Assembly (NCBI GenBank): GCA_025994075.1
Contig: JAMQGV010000021.1
Coordinates: forward strand, 62,001-126,000
Direction of reading: 5' to 3'
Length of the DNA stretch: 64,000 nt
From: Vicinamibacteria bacterium
Lineage (GTDB): Bacteria; Acidobacteriota; Vicinamibacteria; Fen-336
The notes under the pieces were generated by a model. The model did no database searches, was not told the DNA's origin, and saw only the letters and a program-made list of their open reading frames with translations. Shown here in pieces: positions 42,525 to 52,800 of this stretch. Made by a program: the position numbers and the translations under genes. Numbering within the stretch: position 1 is the stretch's first letter; every line of letters starts with the position of its first letter.

Positions 42525-43259
42525 GTGGCGAGCGAAAAGAAGAAGTCCGAGGTCGGCATCCCGCGCGTGACGTACACCGGGGAGCGTATCGATCTCGCCG
42601 CGGAAGCGCGCAAGGCGCGCGGCCGCCTCAAGCCGGTCACCGTCGTCTACTCGGTCTACGCGCTGGTCCTGCTGGGCCTGGCGCTGCGCCAGGCCCCGAG
42701 CCCGCTGACGCCGTTCCTGTGGCTCGTCGGCGGCTTCCTCACCTGGCCCTTCGTCGAGTACTGGGCGCACCGCTACGTGCTGCACCACCCGTTCCCCGAC
42801 GGGGCGGGGGCGATCCGGCACTGGGCCCACAAGACGATGGATCACCTCCACGTCAACCATCACCTGCGGCCGTGGGACGGCGACCACATCAACGGGACGA
42901 TCAAGGACACCGGCCTCTACGTCGGCTTCGTCGCCGCGCTGACGTTCCTGGCGCCGCTGCACACGCTGCCGCTGTGGTGGGCCGGCGTCGTGGTGGCCTA
43001 CGTGGTCGAGGAGTGGGTCCACCACAGCGTGCACTTCATGCCGCTCTACAAGCTGCGCGGCCGCTACTGGCGCTACATCACGCTGCACCACACGTATCAC
43101 CACAGCCCGCGCGGGACGAACGTGGCGTTCGGCCTGACCAACGGCTTCTGGGACGTCGTGTTCGGCACCCGCATCCCGCGCGGCGATCGCGCGAGGATCT
43201 ACGGCCGCAAGCTGCCTGCGGCGGTGCCCGCGGCGCCTCCCGCCCGGCGCGCGGCGTGA
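42525..43259 (+). CDS. Fatty-acid-hydroxylase/sterol-desaturase-superfamily membrane protein
   Basis: A 244-residue integral membrane protein. The histidine boxes for a di-iron site are present: EYWAHRYVLHH (about 87-97), HLHVNHH (about 107-113), and HTYHHSP (about 188-194), plus HHSVHF. About four membrane helices span the rest. Such enzymes hydroxylate or desaturate lipids or carotenoids. The start is GTG at 42525 with an AGGA six bases upstream. A TATACT at 42466-42471 may be its -10 box, but no -35 is clear. Confidence 0.85.
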   Translation: MASEKKKSEVGIPRVTYTGERIDLAAEARKARGRLKPVTVVYSVYALVLLGLALRQAPSPLTPFLWLVGGFLTWPFVEYWAHRYVLHHPFPDGAGAIRHWAHKTMDHLHVNHHLRPWDGDHINGTIKDTGLYVGFVAALTFLAPLHTLPLWWAGVVVAYVVEEWVHHSVHFMPLYKLRGRYWRYITLHHTYHHSPRGTNVAFGLTNGFWDVVFGTRIPRGDRARIYGRKLPAAVPAAPPARRAA

Positions 43260-43318
43260 CACCCGGGGTGCGCGGAATGCGCCCCCCGGAGTTAGGATCG
43301 AAGCAGCAGGAGGCTCCC

Positions 43319-44617
43319 GTGCGCCGCTTCGTCCCGCTCGTCTTCCTGGTCCTCGCCTTGGCGCCGCTGCCCGCCGTCGCCCAGAGCGACTGCACCGTCC
43401 CGGGCCAGAACAAGTTCGTCGGCGACGTGATGAACCACTGGTACTACTGGTACCGCGAGATGCCGACCCTCGACCCGGCGACGTTCCCGTCGCCGGAGTC
43501 GCTGCTGGAGGCGCTCAAGTTCCGGCCGCTGGACCAGAGCTTCAGCTACATCTCGGGGCGCGCGGCCGACCAGGCGTTCTACTCCGACAGCCAGTTCATC
43601 GGCCTCGGCGTCAGCTACCGCCTGGACCCGGACGGCGCCCTGCGGGTGACCCAGGCCTACCCCAACTCGCCGGCGTCGGAGGGCGGGCTCGACCGCGGCC
43701 AGGAGCTGCTGGCGATCGGGGGCGTCGACGTCCAGACGCTGCTCTCGACCGGCCAGCTCGGGGCGGCCTTCGGCCCCAGCGAGATCGGGGTCACGGTCAC
43801 CGTCCGCTTCCGCCAGACGGACGGCGTCGAGCGCGAGTCGACGATGGTCAAGCGGCTGGTCGACATCCCGACCGTGTCGCACACCCGGGTGCTCGACGCC
43901 GGCGGGCGCCGCGTCGGCTACTTCATGTTCCGCAACTTCGTGCAGCCGTCGTTCGGGGCGCTCTCGCAGGCGTTCACCGACCTGCTGACGGCGGGCGGCG
44001 TCGACGACCTGGTGATCGACCTGCGCTACAACGGCGGCGGGCTGGTCTCGGTCGCCCAGCACCTCGGCGGCCTGGTCGGAGCGCGCCGCACCGAGGGCCA
44101 GATCTTTGCCCAGTTCGTGCACAATGACAAGAACAGCACCCGCAACGTGGCCATCGACTTCCCCGCCGCCCTGCTCGACCTCGGGCTGCAGCGGCTGATC
44201 GTGATCACGACGCCGTCGTCGGCTTCGGCCAGCGAGCTGGTGATCAACGCGCTGCGGCCGTTCCTGCCCGTGGTGATCGTCGGCAACAACACCTACGGCA
44301 AGCCGGTCGGCCAGTACAGCTTCAACTTCTGCGACAAGGTGCTGCACCCGGTCGCCTTCTCGCTGCAGAATGCGCTGGGCCAGGGCGACTTCTTCGGCGG
44401 CTTCGCGCCCGACTGCGCCGCGGCCGACGACGTCGCCCACGCGATCGGCGATCCGGCCGAGGCCTCCCTGGCCGAGGCGCTGCACTACGCCGCGAACGGC
44501 CGCTGCTCGGTGTCGAGCGCGAGCCTGGGCGCGGTGCGGGCGGCCGCCCGCGCGGCCGGAGTACGCGAGTTGCGGCTGCCGGCCGACCCGTTCCGCGAGC
44601 TGGTCGGCGCCTGGTAA
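43319..44617 (+). CDS. S41-family (C-terminal processing) peptidase with PDZ domain
   Basis: A 432-residue exported serine protease. The signal peptide (about 1-22, ending AVAQ) is followed by a helical region, a PDZ-like domain (about 120-180: VTQAYPNSPASEGGLDRGQELLAIGG) and the S41 catalytic domain, with DLRYNGGG (about 239), the serine in TPSSASASE (about 300) and GKPVGQ supplying the lysine. GTG at 43319 with AGGAGG upstream fits best; an in-frame ATG further upstream would add about 15 residues before the signal. It presumably processes periplasmic or envelope proteins. Confidence 0.87.
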   Translation: MRRFVPLVFLVLALAPLPAVAQSDCTVPGQNKFVGDVMNHWYYWYREMPTLDPATFPSPESLLEALKFRPLDQSFSYISGRAADQAFYSDSQFIGLGVSYRLDPDGALRVTQAYPNSPASEGGLDRGQELLAIGGVDVQTLLSTGQLGAAFGPSEIGVTVTVRFRQTDGVERESTMVKRLVDIPTVSHTRVLDAGGRRVGYFMFRNFVQPSFGALSQAFTDLLTAGGVDDLVIDLRYNGGGLVSVAQHLGGLVGARRTEGQIFAQFVHNDKNSTRNVAIDFPAALLDLGLQRLIVITTPSSASASELVINALRPFLPVVIVGNNTYGKPVGQYSFNFCDKVLHPVAFSLQNALGQGDFFGGFAPDCAAADDVAHAIGDPAEASLAEALHYAANGRCSVSSASLGAVRAAARAAGVRELRLPADPFRELVGAW

Positions 44618-44623
44618 CGGGCC

Positions 44624-45097
44624 GTGGGCGACCTCTTCGCGGAGGCCGCGCCCACGCCTGACGATCCCCCGCGGCGGCGGCTGGCGCGGCTCGGCCTCGC
44701 CGCACTGGTCACCGCGACGCTGCTGGGCCTCGCGCTGCTGCTCGGCGACTGGGCCTACGGCCAGCGCCGGCTGTCGATGCACGAGGGCCGGCTGCAGCGC
44801 GCGCTCGACCAGCAGCCGACGCTCGCGGCCCTGGCCGCGGGCCTGGGCGCAGAGGCGGGCGTCGTGGAGCTGAGCGCGAGCGATCCCGTTGCCAGGTTGG
44901 CGGAGCTGACGGAAGGGCGCCTCGCCGGGCAGCGCGAAGTGCTGCTGGCGCGGGCCCGCGAGGCCGCCGCGCTGCGCCTGTTCCGGGTCGAGGCCGACCT
45001 GCTCTACGTCGCGTTCGGCGATGCGGCCGGCCGCTTCACCGGCTTCGCCATCGTGGAGATCGAGGCGAGCGCGGGCGGCGGCGACCAGAAGCGGTAG
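44624..45097 (+). CDS. Single-pass membrane protein of unknown function
   Basis: A 157-residue protein with a basic N-terminus, one membrane helix (about 24-42) and a mostly helical outer domain ending EIEASAGGGDQKR. It begins with GTG six bases after the S41 gene, so it may be a partner of the protease. Its 3' end overlaps the convergent GT2 gene by 94 bases. I do not recognise the family. Confidence 0.65.
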   Translation: MGDLFAEAAPTPDDPPRRRLARLGLAALVTATLLGLALLLGDWAYGQRRLSMHEGRLQRALDQQPTLAALAAGLGAEAGVVELSASDPVARLAELTEGRLAGQREVLLARAREAAALRLFRVEADLLYVAFGDAAGRFTGFAIVEIEASAGGGDQKR

Positions 45098-45798
45098 CGC
45101 AGCAGCGTCCAGATCGCGCTGACGCCGTCGGTCCAGCGGATCTTCTTGCCTTCGGCGTGGGAGCGCGCCGCGTAGCGGATCGGCACCTCGACGATCGGCA
45201 GGCCCGAGCGCAACGCCTTGGCGGTCACCTCGGGGCAGAACTCGAAGCGGCGGCAGCGCAGCGGCACGGCCTGCAGCCACTCGCTGCGGAACAGCTTGTA
45301 GCAGGTGGCTTCGTCGGTCAGCGGCGCGCCGTAGAGCGCGCGCACCATCGCCGCCAGCAGCAGGTTGACCGCGCGGTTGGGCCACGCCATCGACGGCGGC
45401 AGGCCCGCGTGGAAGCGGGTGCCGTAGACCACCGGCGCGCCCTCCCGCGCCCGCGCCAGGAGCGCCGCGTAGTCGGCGGGGTCGTACTCGAGGTCGCCGT
45501 CCTGGATCACGACCCACTCGCCGCGCACGTGCGGCAGCCCCGCGCGGATCGCCGCGCCCTTGCCGCCGTTGCGGTCCAGGTAGACGATCCGCACCCGCGG
45601 GTCGCGGCCCGCGACCCGCTCGCGCAGCAGCTCGCGGGTGCCGTCGGTCGAGGCGTCGTCGACGATCAGCACCTCGCCCGTGGCCGGCGCAGCCAGCACG
45701 CGGGCGAGCAGCTCCTCGAGCGTGGCGCGCTCGTTGAAGACCGGCATCAGCACGGTCAGGGCGCCCGGGGGCAGGGGAGCAGGCGGGGCGACGGGCAT
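45004..45798 (-). CDS. Glycosyltransferase family 2 (polyprenyl-phosphate glycosyltransferase-like)
   Basis: A 264-residue GT-A enzyme: LTVLMPVFNERATLEELL, VDDASTDGT (about 47), QDGDLEYDPADY with the DxD-type metal site (about 99), and a C-terminal CYKLFRSEWL and RYAARSHAEGKKIRW region like dolichol/undecaprenyl-phosphate mannosyltransferases. No multi-pass membrane tail is present, so it would act at the membrane surface. It diverges from the GT-C-like gene that starts 30 bases away, and the two may supply and use a lipid-linked sugar. Confidence 0.88.
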   Translation of the reverse strand: MPVAPPAPLPPGALTVLMPVFNERATLEELLARVLAAPATGEVLIVDDASTDGTRELLRERVAGRDPRVRIVYLDRNGGKGAAIRAGLPHVRGEWVVIQDGDLEYDPADYAALLARAREGAPVVYGTRFHAGLPPSMAWPNRAVNLLLAAMVRALYGAPLTDEATCYKLFRSEWLQAVPLRCRRFEFCPEVTAKALRSGLPIVEVPIRYAARSHAEGKKIRWTDGVSAIWTLLRYRFWSPPPALASISTMAKPVKRPAASPNAT

Positions 45799-45827
45799 CG
45801 GGCGCCTGCGTACTATAGCCGCGCCCG

Positions 45828-48404
45828 ATGGAGCCCGCCGCCCGACCCCGGATCGCGACCGCGCTGGCCGTCGCCCTGCTGCTGGGGGCGGGGCTCGCCG
45901 TGCAGCTCCACTTCTTCGCGCGCTACCCGCAGCCCGTGCTGTTCGGCGACCCGGCGGGCTACTTCAAGGTGGGCGAGGCGTTCCTGGACGCGCTCGCGCG
46001 GGTGAGCGCGGGCGAGCCGCCGGCCGACGCCTTCGAGCGGGTCCGCGGCTACTTCTACCTGCTCGGCACCGGCGCGCTGTTCGCGGCGCTCGACGCCGCG
46101 TTCCCGTACGACCTGGTCGCCTGGCGGCGGGTGATGGCCGGCTTCAACACGCTCGCGATGCTGGCCGCGTTCCTGCTCGGGCGGCGGCTCGCGCGCCACC
46201 CTGCCGGCGGTTTCGCCGCGCTCGCGCTGGCGGCGGGTTACCCGCCGTTCGCGGTGCAGACGGGGCGCCTCTACCCCGATCCGGTGACCGGCGCGCTCTT
46301 CGCGCTCTCGGCCTGGATGCTGCTGCGGGCGATCGACCGCGGCTCGCGCCGCGACGCGCTCCTCGCGGGGGCGCTGCTGTGCGCCGCGGGGGTCGTGCGC
46401 ACCCAGATCGCGCCCGTCCTGCTGCTGGTCGCGGCGGCGCTGGCCCTGGGCTCGTGGCCCTGGTGGCGGCGGGTCGACGGGGCCCGTCGCGTGGCGATCG
46501 GTTTCGCGGCGGGGCTCGCGCCGCTGGCGCTGTGCTGGGGGCTCGTCACCTGGGCCGTCGGCGACCGCGACGACGTGATCCAGCTCGGCAACGTCACGTT
46601 CCGCACGCCCTACCCGATGGGCTACTGGATGTTCGTCGACTCCGGCGGCTGGCCGGGGACCTACCGGCTCAAGACCGAGCCGTACTACGCCGACCTCGCG
46701 CGCGCGGCCGAAGCCGACCCCGAGCTGCTGCGCAGCAAGCCGCGCCAGTACCTGTTCACGCTCGGCTGGCTCTGGTCCCGGCCGCAGGACGCCGTCGTGC
46801 AGCCGCTGGTCAACGCCTACCGCCTCTACGAGCGTCCCGCCAACGACTACAAGTGGGACTACCCGTTCGCCTACGCCCGCCAGGTCGACCTCCAGCGCGC
46901 GCTCGCCGTGCTGGCGCTGGCCGCGCTCGCCCTGTCGCTGGCCGAGGCGCCGGCGCGCGCGCTCGCTTTCGCCTTCCCGCTGGCGCTGCTGCCGCTCCAC
47001 GCGCTGGTGTTCTCGTGGCCCCGCTACAACCTGCCGGCGATGCCGATCGTGCTGGCGGCAGCGGGCGCCTTCCTGGCGCGCGCCGCGCTGGCCCCGCGGA
47101 CGCGCGAGACCTGGCGGAGCCCGCTGCGGCTGGCGGCCGGCGCCGCCCTCGCGGGGCTCGTCGCCGCGGCCGCGGCCGACGCCGTCCCGGGCGGCGCGCG
47201 GCTCGCCGGCGAGCTGGCCGTGCTGCTGGCGATCGCCGCCCCGCTGGCCCTCGCGGCGTCGCTCGGCGGCCGGCGCGGCCCGGCGCTCGCGGCGTTCGCG
47301 CTGGCGGCCGCGCTGCGCCTCGGCCACGTCGCGCAGGACGAGTCGTGGCACGAGCGCCGGATCGAGCTCGGTACCGAGGTGCGCGGCGTCGCCCAGGAGC
47401 TGGCGCTCGACGCAGGCGCCGTGCGCGAGCTGCGCGCGGCCGACGCCGTGGCGCTGATGCTCGACCTCAGCGTGCCGCGCGGCGATCTCGGCGGACTGCG
47501 GGTGAGCGTCAGCGGCCGCCTGCTGCCGGACGGCGCGTTGCGGCCGACGATGCCGCGGCTGCCCGAGTCGACGGCCACCGGCGGCCGCGACTGGCGCGGC
47601 TACCCGCAGTGGTGGGCCGCGCTGCTCCCGCGCGAGTGGCTGCCGGAAGGGCCGGGGCCGCTGACGGTCTCGATCGAGTCCGGCAGCGCGACGGGGATCG
47701 TGCTGCGCGCCGACCGCTTCGCCGAACAGGAGCGTGTCTACGCGGGGCCGTCTTTCGGCGACTGGCCGCACTACGTGCCGCTCAAGCTCGAGCACGACGG
47801 CGACTACCGCCTCCCGGTGCGCCGGCCGCTGCGCAGCGCAGGCACCCGCACGACGCTGTCGCTGGCGGGCCGCGCCCGCCCGGCCTCTGCCGCCGTCGCC
47901 CGCGTGCGGCTGGTCGCCCTCGCCAACGCGGCGGCCGGCACCCGCTGGACGAGCGCGCCGGCCCCGCTCCGCCCCGCGGTCGCGTTCGGCTTCTTCGCCT
48001 GGGCGGGCGTGCGCCACGACGCGAGCCTGTGGATCGACGGCGTCCACGCCCTCGACTTCGTGATCTCGGAGCGCAACGGCGAGTGGCGCGGTGGCGGCTA
48101 CCGGCTGTGCCAGCGCGCGCTGGGCGACCGCGGCGACAAGGCCTACTCGGCCTTCGTGCTGGAGGGCCCGGGCCGCGGCGCGTCCCACGAGGTCGAGGTG
48201 CGTTTCACCACGGCCTTCGCGCGGCAGCGCGTGTACTTCGTCGCCGACCGCAGGGGCGCGCTCGCGGCGCTCTCGCCCCACTTCGACGCCTGCGGCGTCG
48301 CGGCGGAGACGCCCCGCGTCGCGGGCGTCGCCGAGGTGCTGCACGCCACCCGCAACGCCTACCCCGACGACACCGGGCTGTGGCGGGTGGAGGCGGTGTA
48401 CTGA
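45828..48404 (+). CDS. Large GT-C-like membrane glycosyltransferase
   Basis: An 858-residue membrane protein. The first ~470 residues hold about 12 hydrophobic helices with an acidic motif in the first loop (LFGDPAGYF, about 39), typical of GT-C transferases that take sugars from polyprenyl phosphates. The remaining ~380 residues form a soluble periplasmic domain with beta-rich segments (for example TVSIESGSATGIVLRADRF). It likely glycosylates a protein or glycan outside the inner membrane. The neighbouring divergent GT2 may supply the lipid-linked donor. The exact family is not assigned. Confidence 0.8.
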   Translation: MEPAARPRIATALAVALLLGAGLAVQLHFFARYPQPVLFGDPAGYFKVGEAFLDALARVSAGEPPADAFERVRGYFYLLGTGALFAALDAAFPYDLVAWRRVMAGFNTLAMLAAFLLGRRLARHPAGGFAALALAAGYPPFAVQTGRLYPDPVTGALFALSAWMLLRAIDRGSRRDALLAGALLCAAGVVRTQIAPVLLLVAAALALGSWPWWRRVDGARRVAIGFAAGLAPLALCWGLVTWAVGDRDDVIQLGNVTFRTPYPMGYWMFVDSGGWPGTYRLKTEPYYADLARAAEADPELLRSKPRQYLFTLGWLWSRPQDAVVQPLVNAYRLYERPANDYKWDYPFAYARQVDLQRALAVLALAALALSLAEAPARALAFAFPLALLPLHALVFSWPRYNLPAMPIVLAAAGAFLARAALAPRTRETWRSPLRLAAGAALAGLVAAAAADAVPGGARLAGELAVLLAIAAPLALAASLGGRRGPALAAFALAAALRLGHVAQDESWHERRIELGTEVRGVAQELALDAGAVRELRAADAVALMLDLSVPRGDLGGLRVSVSGRLLPDGALRPTMPRLPESTATGGRDWRGYPQWWAALLPREWLPEGPGPLTVSIESGSATGIVLRADRFAEQERVYAGPSFGDWPHYVPLKLEHDGDYRLPVRRPLRSAGTRTTLSLAGRARPASAAVARVRLVALANAAAGTRWTSAPAPLRPAVAFGFFAWAGVRHDASLWIDGVHALDFVISERNGEWRGGGYRLCQRALGDRGDKAYSAFVLEGPGRGASHEVEVRFTTAFARQRVYFVADRRGALAALSPHFDACGVAAETPRVAGVAEVLHATRNAYPDDTGLWRVEAVY

Positions 48405-48456
48405 ATCCCGGGAACTTTCCGGCGCCCCTGGGCGTCGATTCGAGTGGAGGACTGCG

Positions 48457-48678
48457 ATGACCCACCCCGGCACCGCAGCGGTGCTCAGCTTCGTCGTGCC
48501 CGGCGTCGGCCAGATCTACAACGGCGACTTCCTGCGCGGCCTGTTCTGGCTCGTGATCACGCCGGGCTTCTGGCTGGGCACCGGCGGACTGCTCGGCTGG
48601 GTCTGCCACCTGGTCGCGGCCTGGACGGCCTACGGCCGCGGCGAGAAGAAGCGCCGCGCGGAGGCGAGCGCGGCCTGA
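48457..48678 (+). CDS. Small TM2-like membrane protein
   Basis: A 73-residue protein with two membrane helices. SFVVPGVGQIYNGDFLRGLFW contains the PGxGQxYxGDFxxG turn typical of TM2-like small membrane proteins, and a basic tail follows. GTGGAGGA precedes the ATG. Function unknown. Confidence 0.8.
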   Translation: MTHPGTAAVLSFVVPGVGQIYNGDFLRGLFWLVITPGFWLGTGGLLGWVCHLVAAWTAYGRGEKKRRAEASAA

Positions 48679-48720
48679 TCGTTGGCTCCGCGCTAAACTC
48701 GGCGTTTTGGGGAGGCCCCG

Positions 48721-49833
48721 ATGCCGAGTTCCCTCGATCGCCGCAGCTTCGTCCGTGCCTCGCTCGTCGCCGGTGTCGCCGGCGCCGTCGGCCAGGCCCC
48801 GGCCGTGCGCGCGGCCGGGGCGCGGCCGGTGGTGGTCGCTTCGTCCAACGGCAACCGCCACAAGAACGGCGGGACGCAGACCACGGTCGCCCTCGCTTTC
48901 GAGCGGATCGCGAAAGGCGAGGACGTGCTCGACGCGCTGATCGCGGGCGTCAACCTGTGCGAGCTCGACCCGGCCGACGACAGCGTCGGCTACGGCGGCC
49001 TGCCCAACGCCGACGGCGTCGTCCAGCTCGACGCCTCGGTGATGCACGGGCCGAAGCGGCGCGCCGGAGCGGTCGCCTGCCTCGAGGGCGTGCGCACGCC
49101 GTCGCTGGTCGCGAAGGCGGTGATGGAGCAGACCGACCACCACCTGCTGGTCGGCGCCGGCGCGCAGCTCTTCGCGCGCCAGATGGGCTTCGCGGTCGAG
49201 GCCGATCTCAACACCGAGAACTCGCGGAAGAAGTGGCTCGACTGGAAGCGGCGGATCGACCCCGAGCACTATCTCGACCCGGCGAAGCGCGAGGTGGCCG
49301 CCGCTGCGGCGCGCGAGGCGATGGTCGCCGACGGCCGGCTCGACCCGCTGCACGTCTACGGCACGATCAACTGCAACGGCGTCAGCGCGAAAGGCGAGGT
49401 GTGCGGCGTGACCACCACCTCCGGCCTCGCCTGGAAGATCCCCGGCCGCGTCGGCGACAGCCCGATCCTGGGCGCCGGCCTGTGGGTCGACGGCGCGGTC
49501 GGCGCCGCGGGCTCGACCGGGCGCGGCGAGGCCAACCTTTACAACCTCTCCTCGCACCTGATCGTGGAGAACCTGCGGCGCGGGATGAGCTGCCTCGACG
49601 CCGGCATGGACGCGCTGCGGCGGATCCGGGACAACACGGTGGAGAAGCGGCTGCGGAACGCCCAGGGCAACCCGGCGTTCTACGTCAACTTCTACGTCGT
49701 CGACGCGAAGGGCGGCTTCGCGGGCGTCTCGATGTACGGCACCTACAAGGGCCGCAAGGTCGAGTACGCGGTGTGCACCGAGCACGGCCCCGAGACGCGC
49801 CCCGTCGAGGCGCTGATCCCCGAGCATCCCTGA
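48721..49833 (+). CDS. Tat-exported Ntn-hydrolase, N4-glycosylasparaginase/isoaspartyl-peptidase-like
   Basis: A 370-residue Ntn-type hydrolase. DRRSFVRASL (6-15) is a twin-arginine signal. The body follows the asparaginase-2 family: GGTQTTVALAFERIAKGED, DSVGYGGLPNADG, and the self-cleavage region EVCGVTTTSGLAWK (nucleophile Thr near residue 230), then GRVGDSPILGAGLWVD and GRGE. It likely cleaves glycosylated or isoaspartyl asparagine bonds in the periplasm. The Tat signal implies folding before export, in line with autoprocessing. It is followed closely by the SNF2 helicase gene. Confidence 0.9.
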   Translation: MPSSLDRRSFVRASLVAGVAGAVGQAPAVRAAGARPVVVASSNGNRHKNGGTQTTVALAFERIAKGEDVLDALIAGVNLCELDPADDSVGYGGLPNADGVVQLDASVMHGPKRRAGAVACLEGVRTPSLVAKAVMEQTDHHLLVGAGAQLFARQMGFAVEADLNTENSRKKWLDWKRRIDPEHYLDPAKREVAAAAAREAMVADGRLDPLHVYGTINCNGVSAKGEVCGVTTTSGLAWKIPGRVGDSPILGAGLWVDGAVGAAGSTGRGEANLYNLSSHLIVENLRRGMSCLDAGMDALRRIRDNTVEKRLRNAQGNPAFYVNFYVVDAKGGFAGVSMYGTYKGRKVEYAVCTEHGPETRPVEALIPEHP

Positions 49834-49862
49834 GCCTGCTCCGCATCTCCCCGGAAGAACCG

Positions 49863-52800
49863 GTGCTCTGGTCCCAGTTGCTCGCGGGCCACGTGCCCGC
49901 GCTGACGCGGGCCCGCGGCGCCGACTACTTCGAGCGCGGCCGCGTCGTCGCGCTCAGCGCGCGGCCGCGCGCGCTGCACGCCCGCGTGCGCGGCACCTGG
50001 GTCTACGACGTGCGGATCGAGTTCGGCGACCGCGGCATGGAGGGGAGCTGCACCTGCCCGGCGGGGCTCCAGGGGCCGTGCAAGCACGTGTGGGCCGCGC
50101 TGCTCGAGGCCGAACGCCAGGGCCGCGTGCCGGCGCTCGTCGGGCTCGGTCCGCCGGCAGCGGCCGGCCCCGCGCCGGGCGGCCTGACCCGCGGCCCCGA
50201 TCGTCCGCTCGCCTTGTGGCGCGACCGGCTGGAGGCGATCGCCCGCGGCCACGCGAGCCCGCTGACGCTCGAGCGGCCGGGCGCGGCGCCGGGCGACGAG
50301 ATCCACTACCTGCTCGACCTGCCGTCGAGCCTCGCCGCGGGCGCTCTCCAGGTCGAGACGGCGCTGGTGCGGCGCCGGCGCGACGGCCAGCCGGGCGAGC
50401 CGAAGCCGTTCGCCGCGACCCGCGCCGAGGCGGCGCTGTTGCCGGAGGCCGGCGACCGTCGGGCCCTGCTGCTGATGATGGGCGCGCCGCATCCCGCGCC
50501 CGGCGGGCTGCCGGCCGTCGCGTCGTACCGCGTGGCCGCCGACGCCGTGCCGGTGGTGCTCGAGGCCCTCTCGCACACCGGCCGCGCCCGGGTGCAGGCG
50601 ACGCGCGAGTCGGCGCCCGTGACCCTGCGCTGGCAGGCGGCGCCCGCGTTCCGCCTCGGGCTGCGGGTCGCGGAGCGGGACGAGGACTACGTGCTGACCG
50701 GCGTGCTGCGCGACGGCACGGTCGAGCGCCCGCTGTCCGACGCGGCGTTGCTGCTGCGCCAGGGCGCGGTCTTCTTCGCCGACGGCCAGGCCGGGCCGCT
50801 CGAGGATCGTGGCCTGTGGCCGTTCGTGCCCGACCTGCGCCAGCACCGCGAGCTGGCCGTGCCGATCCGCCACGGCGCGCGCCTGCTGGGGGCGCTGGCC
50901 GCCGCCGGCCCCGGGCCGCTCGCCGCCGTCGAGCTGCCCGAGGAGCTGCAGGTGGCGGTGGTGCAGGCCGCGCCGCGACCGCGGCTCCGCGTCGACACCG
51001 ACCCGCGCGACCCGCGGCGCCTGGTCGCGACGCTCGCCTTCGACTACGACGGCGGGCTCGCTCCCGACGAGGCAGGCGGCTTCCACTTCGACGCCGCGAC
51101 GCGCCGGCTGCTCGTGCGCGACGCCGCCGCCGAGGAGCGCGCCCGCGACCTGCTGCTGGCCCTCGGCCTGCGCCGGGTCCAGGGCGGCGCCCAGTTCAGC
51201 CTCGCCCCGCGCCGGCTGGCGGAGGCCGTGCGCGCGCTGGCGCCGCACGGCTTCGTGATCGAGGTCGACGGCCGGGTGCAACGACCGGGCGGCACCGTGC
51301 GCTACCGGGTGTCCTCGGGCGTCGACTGGTTCGACCTCGACGCCGAGGTGGACTTCGGAGACGCGACCGCGAAGCTGCCGGCGCTGCTCGAGGCGGCCCG
51401 CAGCGGGTCGGCCACCGTGCTGCTCGACGACGGCTCGTCGGGCCTGCTGCCGGAGGAGTGGCTCTCGCGCCAGGGCTTCCTGCGCGCACTCGGCGAGATG
51501 GAAGACGGGCGGCTGCGCTTCCGCAGCGCCCAGGCCGCGCTGATCGGAGAACTGCTCGAGGACGTGCCCGTGCTCGACGCTGATCCCGGCTTCCACGAGG
51601 CGCGGGCTCGCCTGCGTGCGTTCTCCCGGGTGCGGGCGGCCGACCCGCCCGCCGGCTTCCAGGGCACGCTGCGCCCCTACCAGCGCGAAGGCCTGGGCTG
51701 GCTGCGCTTCCTGCGCGAGTTCGGCCTCGGCGGCTGCCTCGCCGACGACATGGGCCTCGGCAAGACCGTGCAGGTGCTGGCGCTGTTCGCCGAGCGCCGC
51801 GGCGTCGCCCGCCACCCGTCGCTGGTCGTGGTGCCGCGCTCGCTGGTCTTCAACTGGAAGGAGGAGGCGGCCCGCTTCGTGCCGGACCTGCGCGTCGTCG
51901 ACCACACGGGCCTCGAGCGCGGCCGCGGCGCGACGAGCTTCGCGGACGCCGACCTGGTGCTCACCACCTACGGCACGCTGCGCCGCGACGTGAAGCTGCT
52001 GGAGGCCGTGCGCTTCGACTACGTCGTGCTCGACGAGGCGCAGAACGTGAAGAACCACCGGACCGAGGCCGCGCGCGCCGTCCGGAGGCTGCGCGCGGAC
52101 CATCGCCTGGCGCTGACCGGCACGCCGCTCGAGAACCACCTCGGCGAGCTGCGCAACCTGCTCGACTTCCTGAACCCCGGCCTGCTGGGCGCTTCCGCGG
52201 CATTCCGCGGCGGCGACGCCCCCGGCGACGACGTCGCCCGCCGCGCCCTTGCCGAGGGCATCCGGCCTTTCGTGCTGCGCCGCACCAAGGAGCAGGTCGC
52301 GAGCGAGTTGCCGGCCAAGACCGAGCAGACCCTGCACTGCGGGCTGGAGGGCCGCGCCCAGGCCCTGTACCGCGAGCTGGCCGCCCACTACCGGCGCACA
52401 CTGCTGGCCCGCGTCGACGCCCGCGGCATGGCGCGTTCGAAGCTGCAGGTGCTGGAGGCGCTGCTGCGGCTGCGCCAGGCCGCCTGCCACCCGGGGCTCG
52501 TCGACCGCCGTCACGCCGAGGTGCCGTCGGCCAAGATCGAGACGCTGGTGCCGCTGCTGCACGAGGTCGTCGCCGAAGGCCACAAGGCGCTGGTGTTCTC
52601 GCAGTTCACCAGCTTCCTGGCGCTGGTCCGCGAGCGGCTGGCGAAGGAGGGCCTCGTCCACGAGTACCTCGACGGCCGCACCCGCGACCGCGCGGCGCGC
52701 GTGCGCCGCTTCCAGGACGACCCGGCCTGCCCGCTGTTCCTGGTCAGCCTCAAGGCCGGCGGCACCGGTCTCAACCTGACGGCGGCCGACTACGTGTTCC

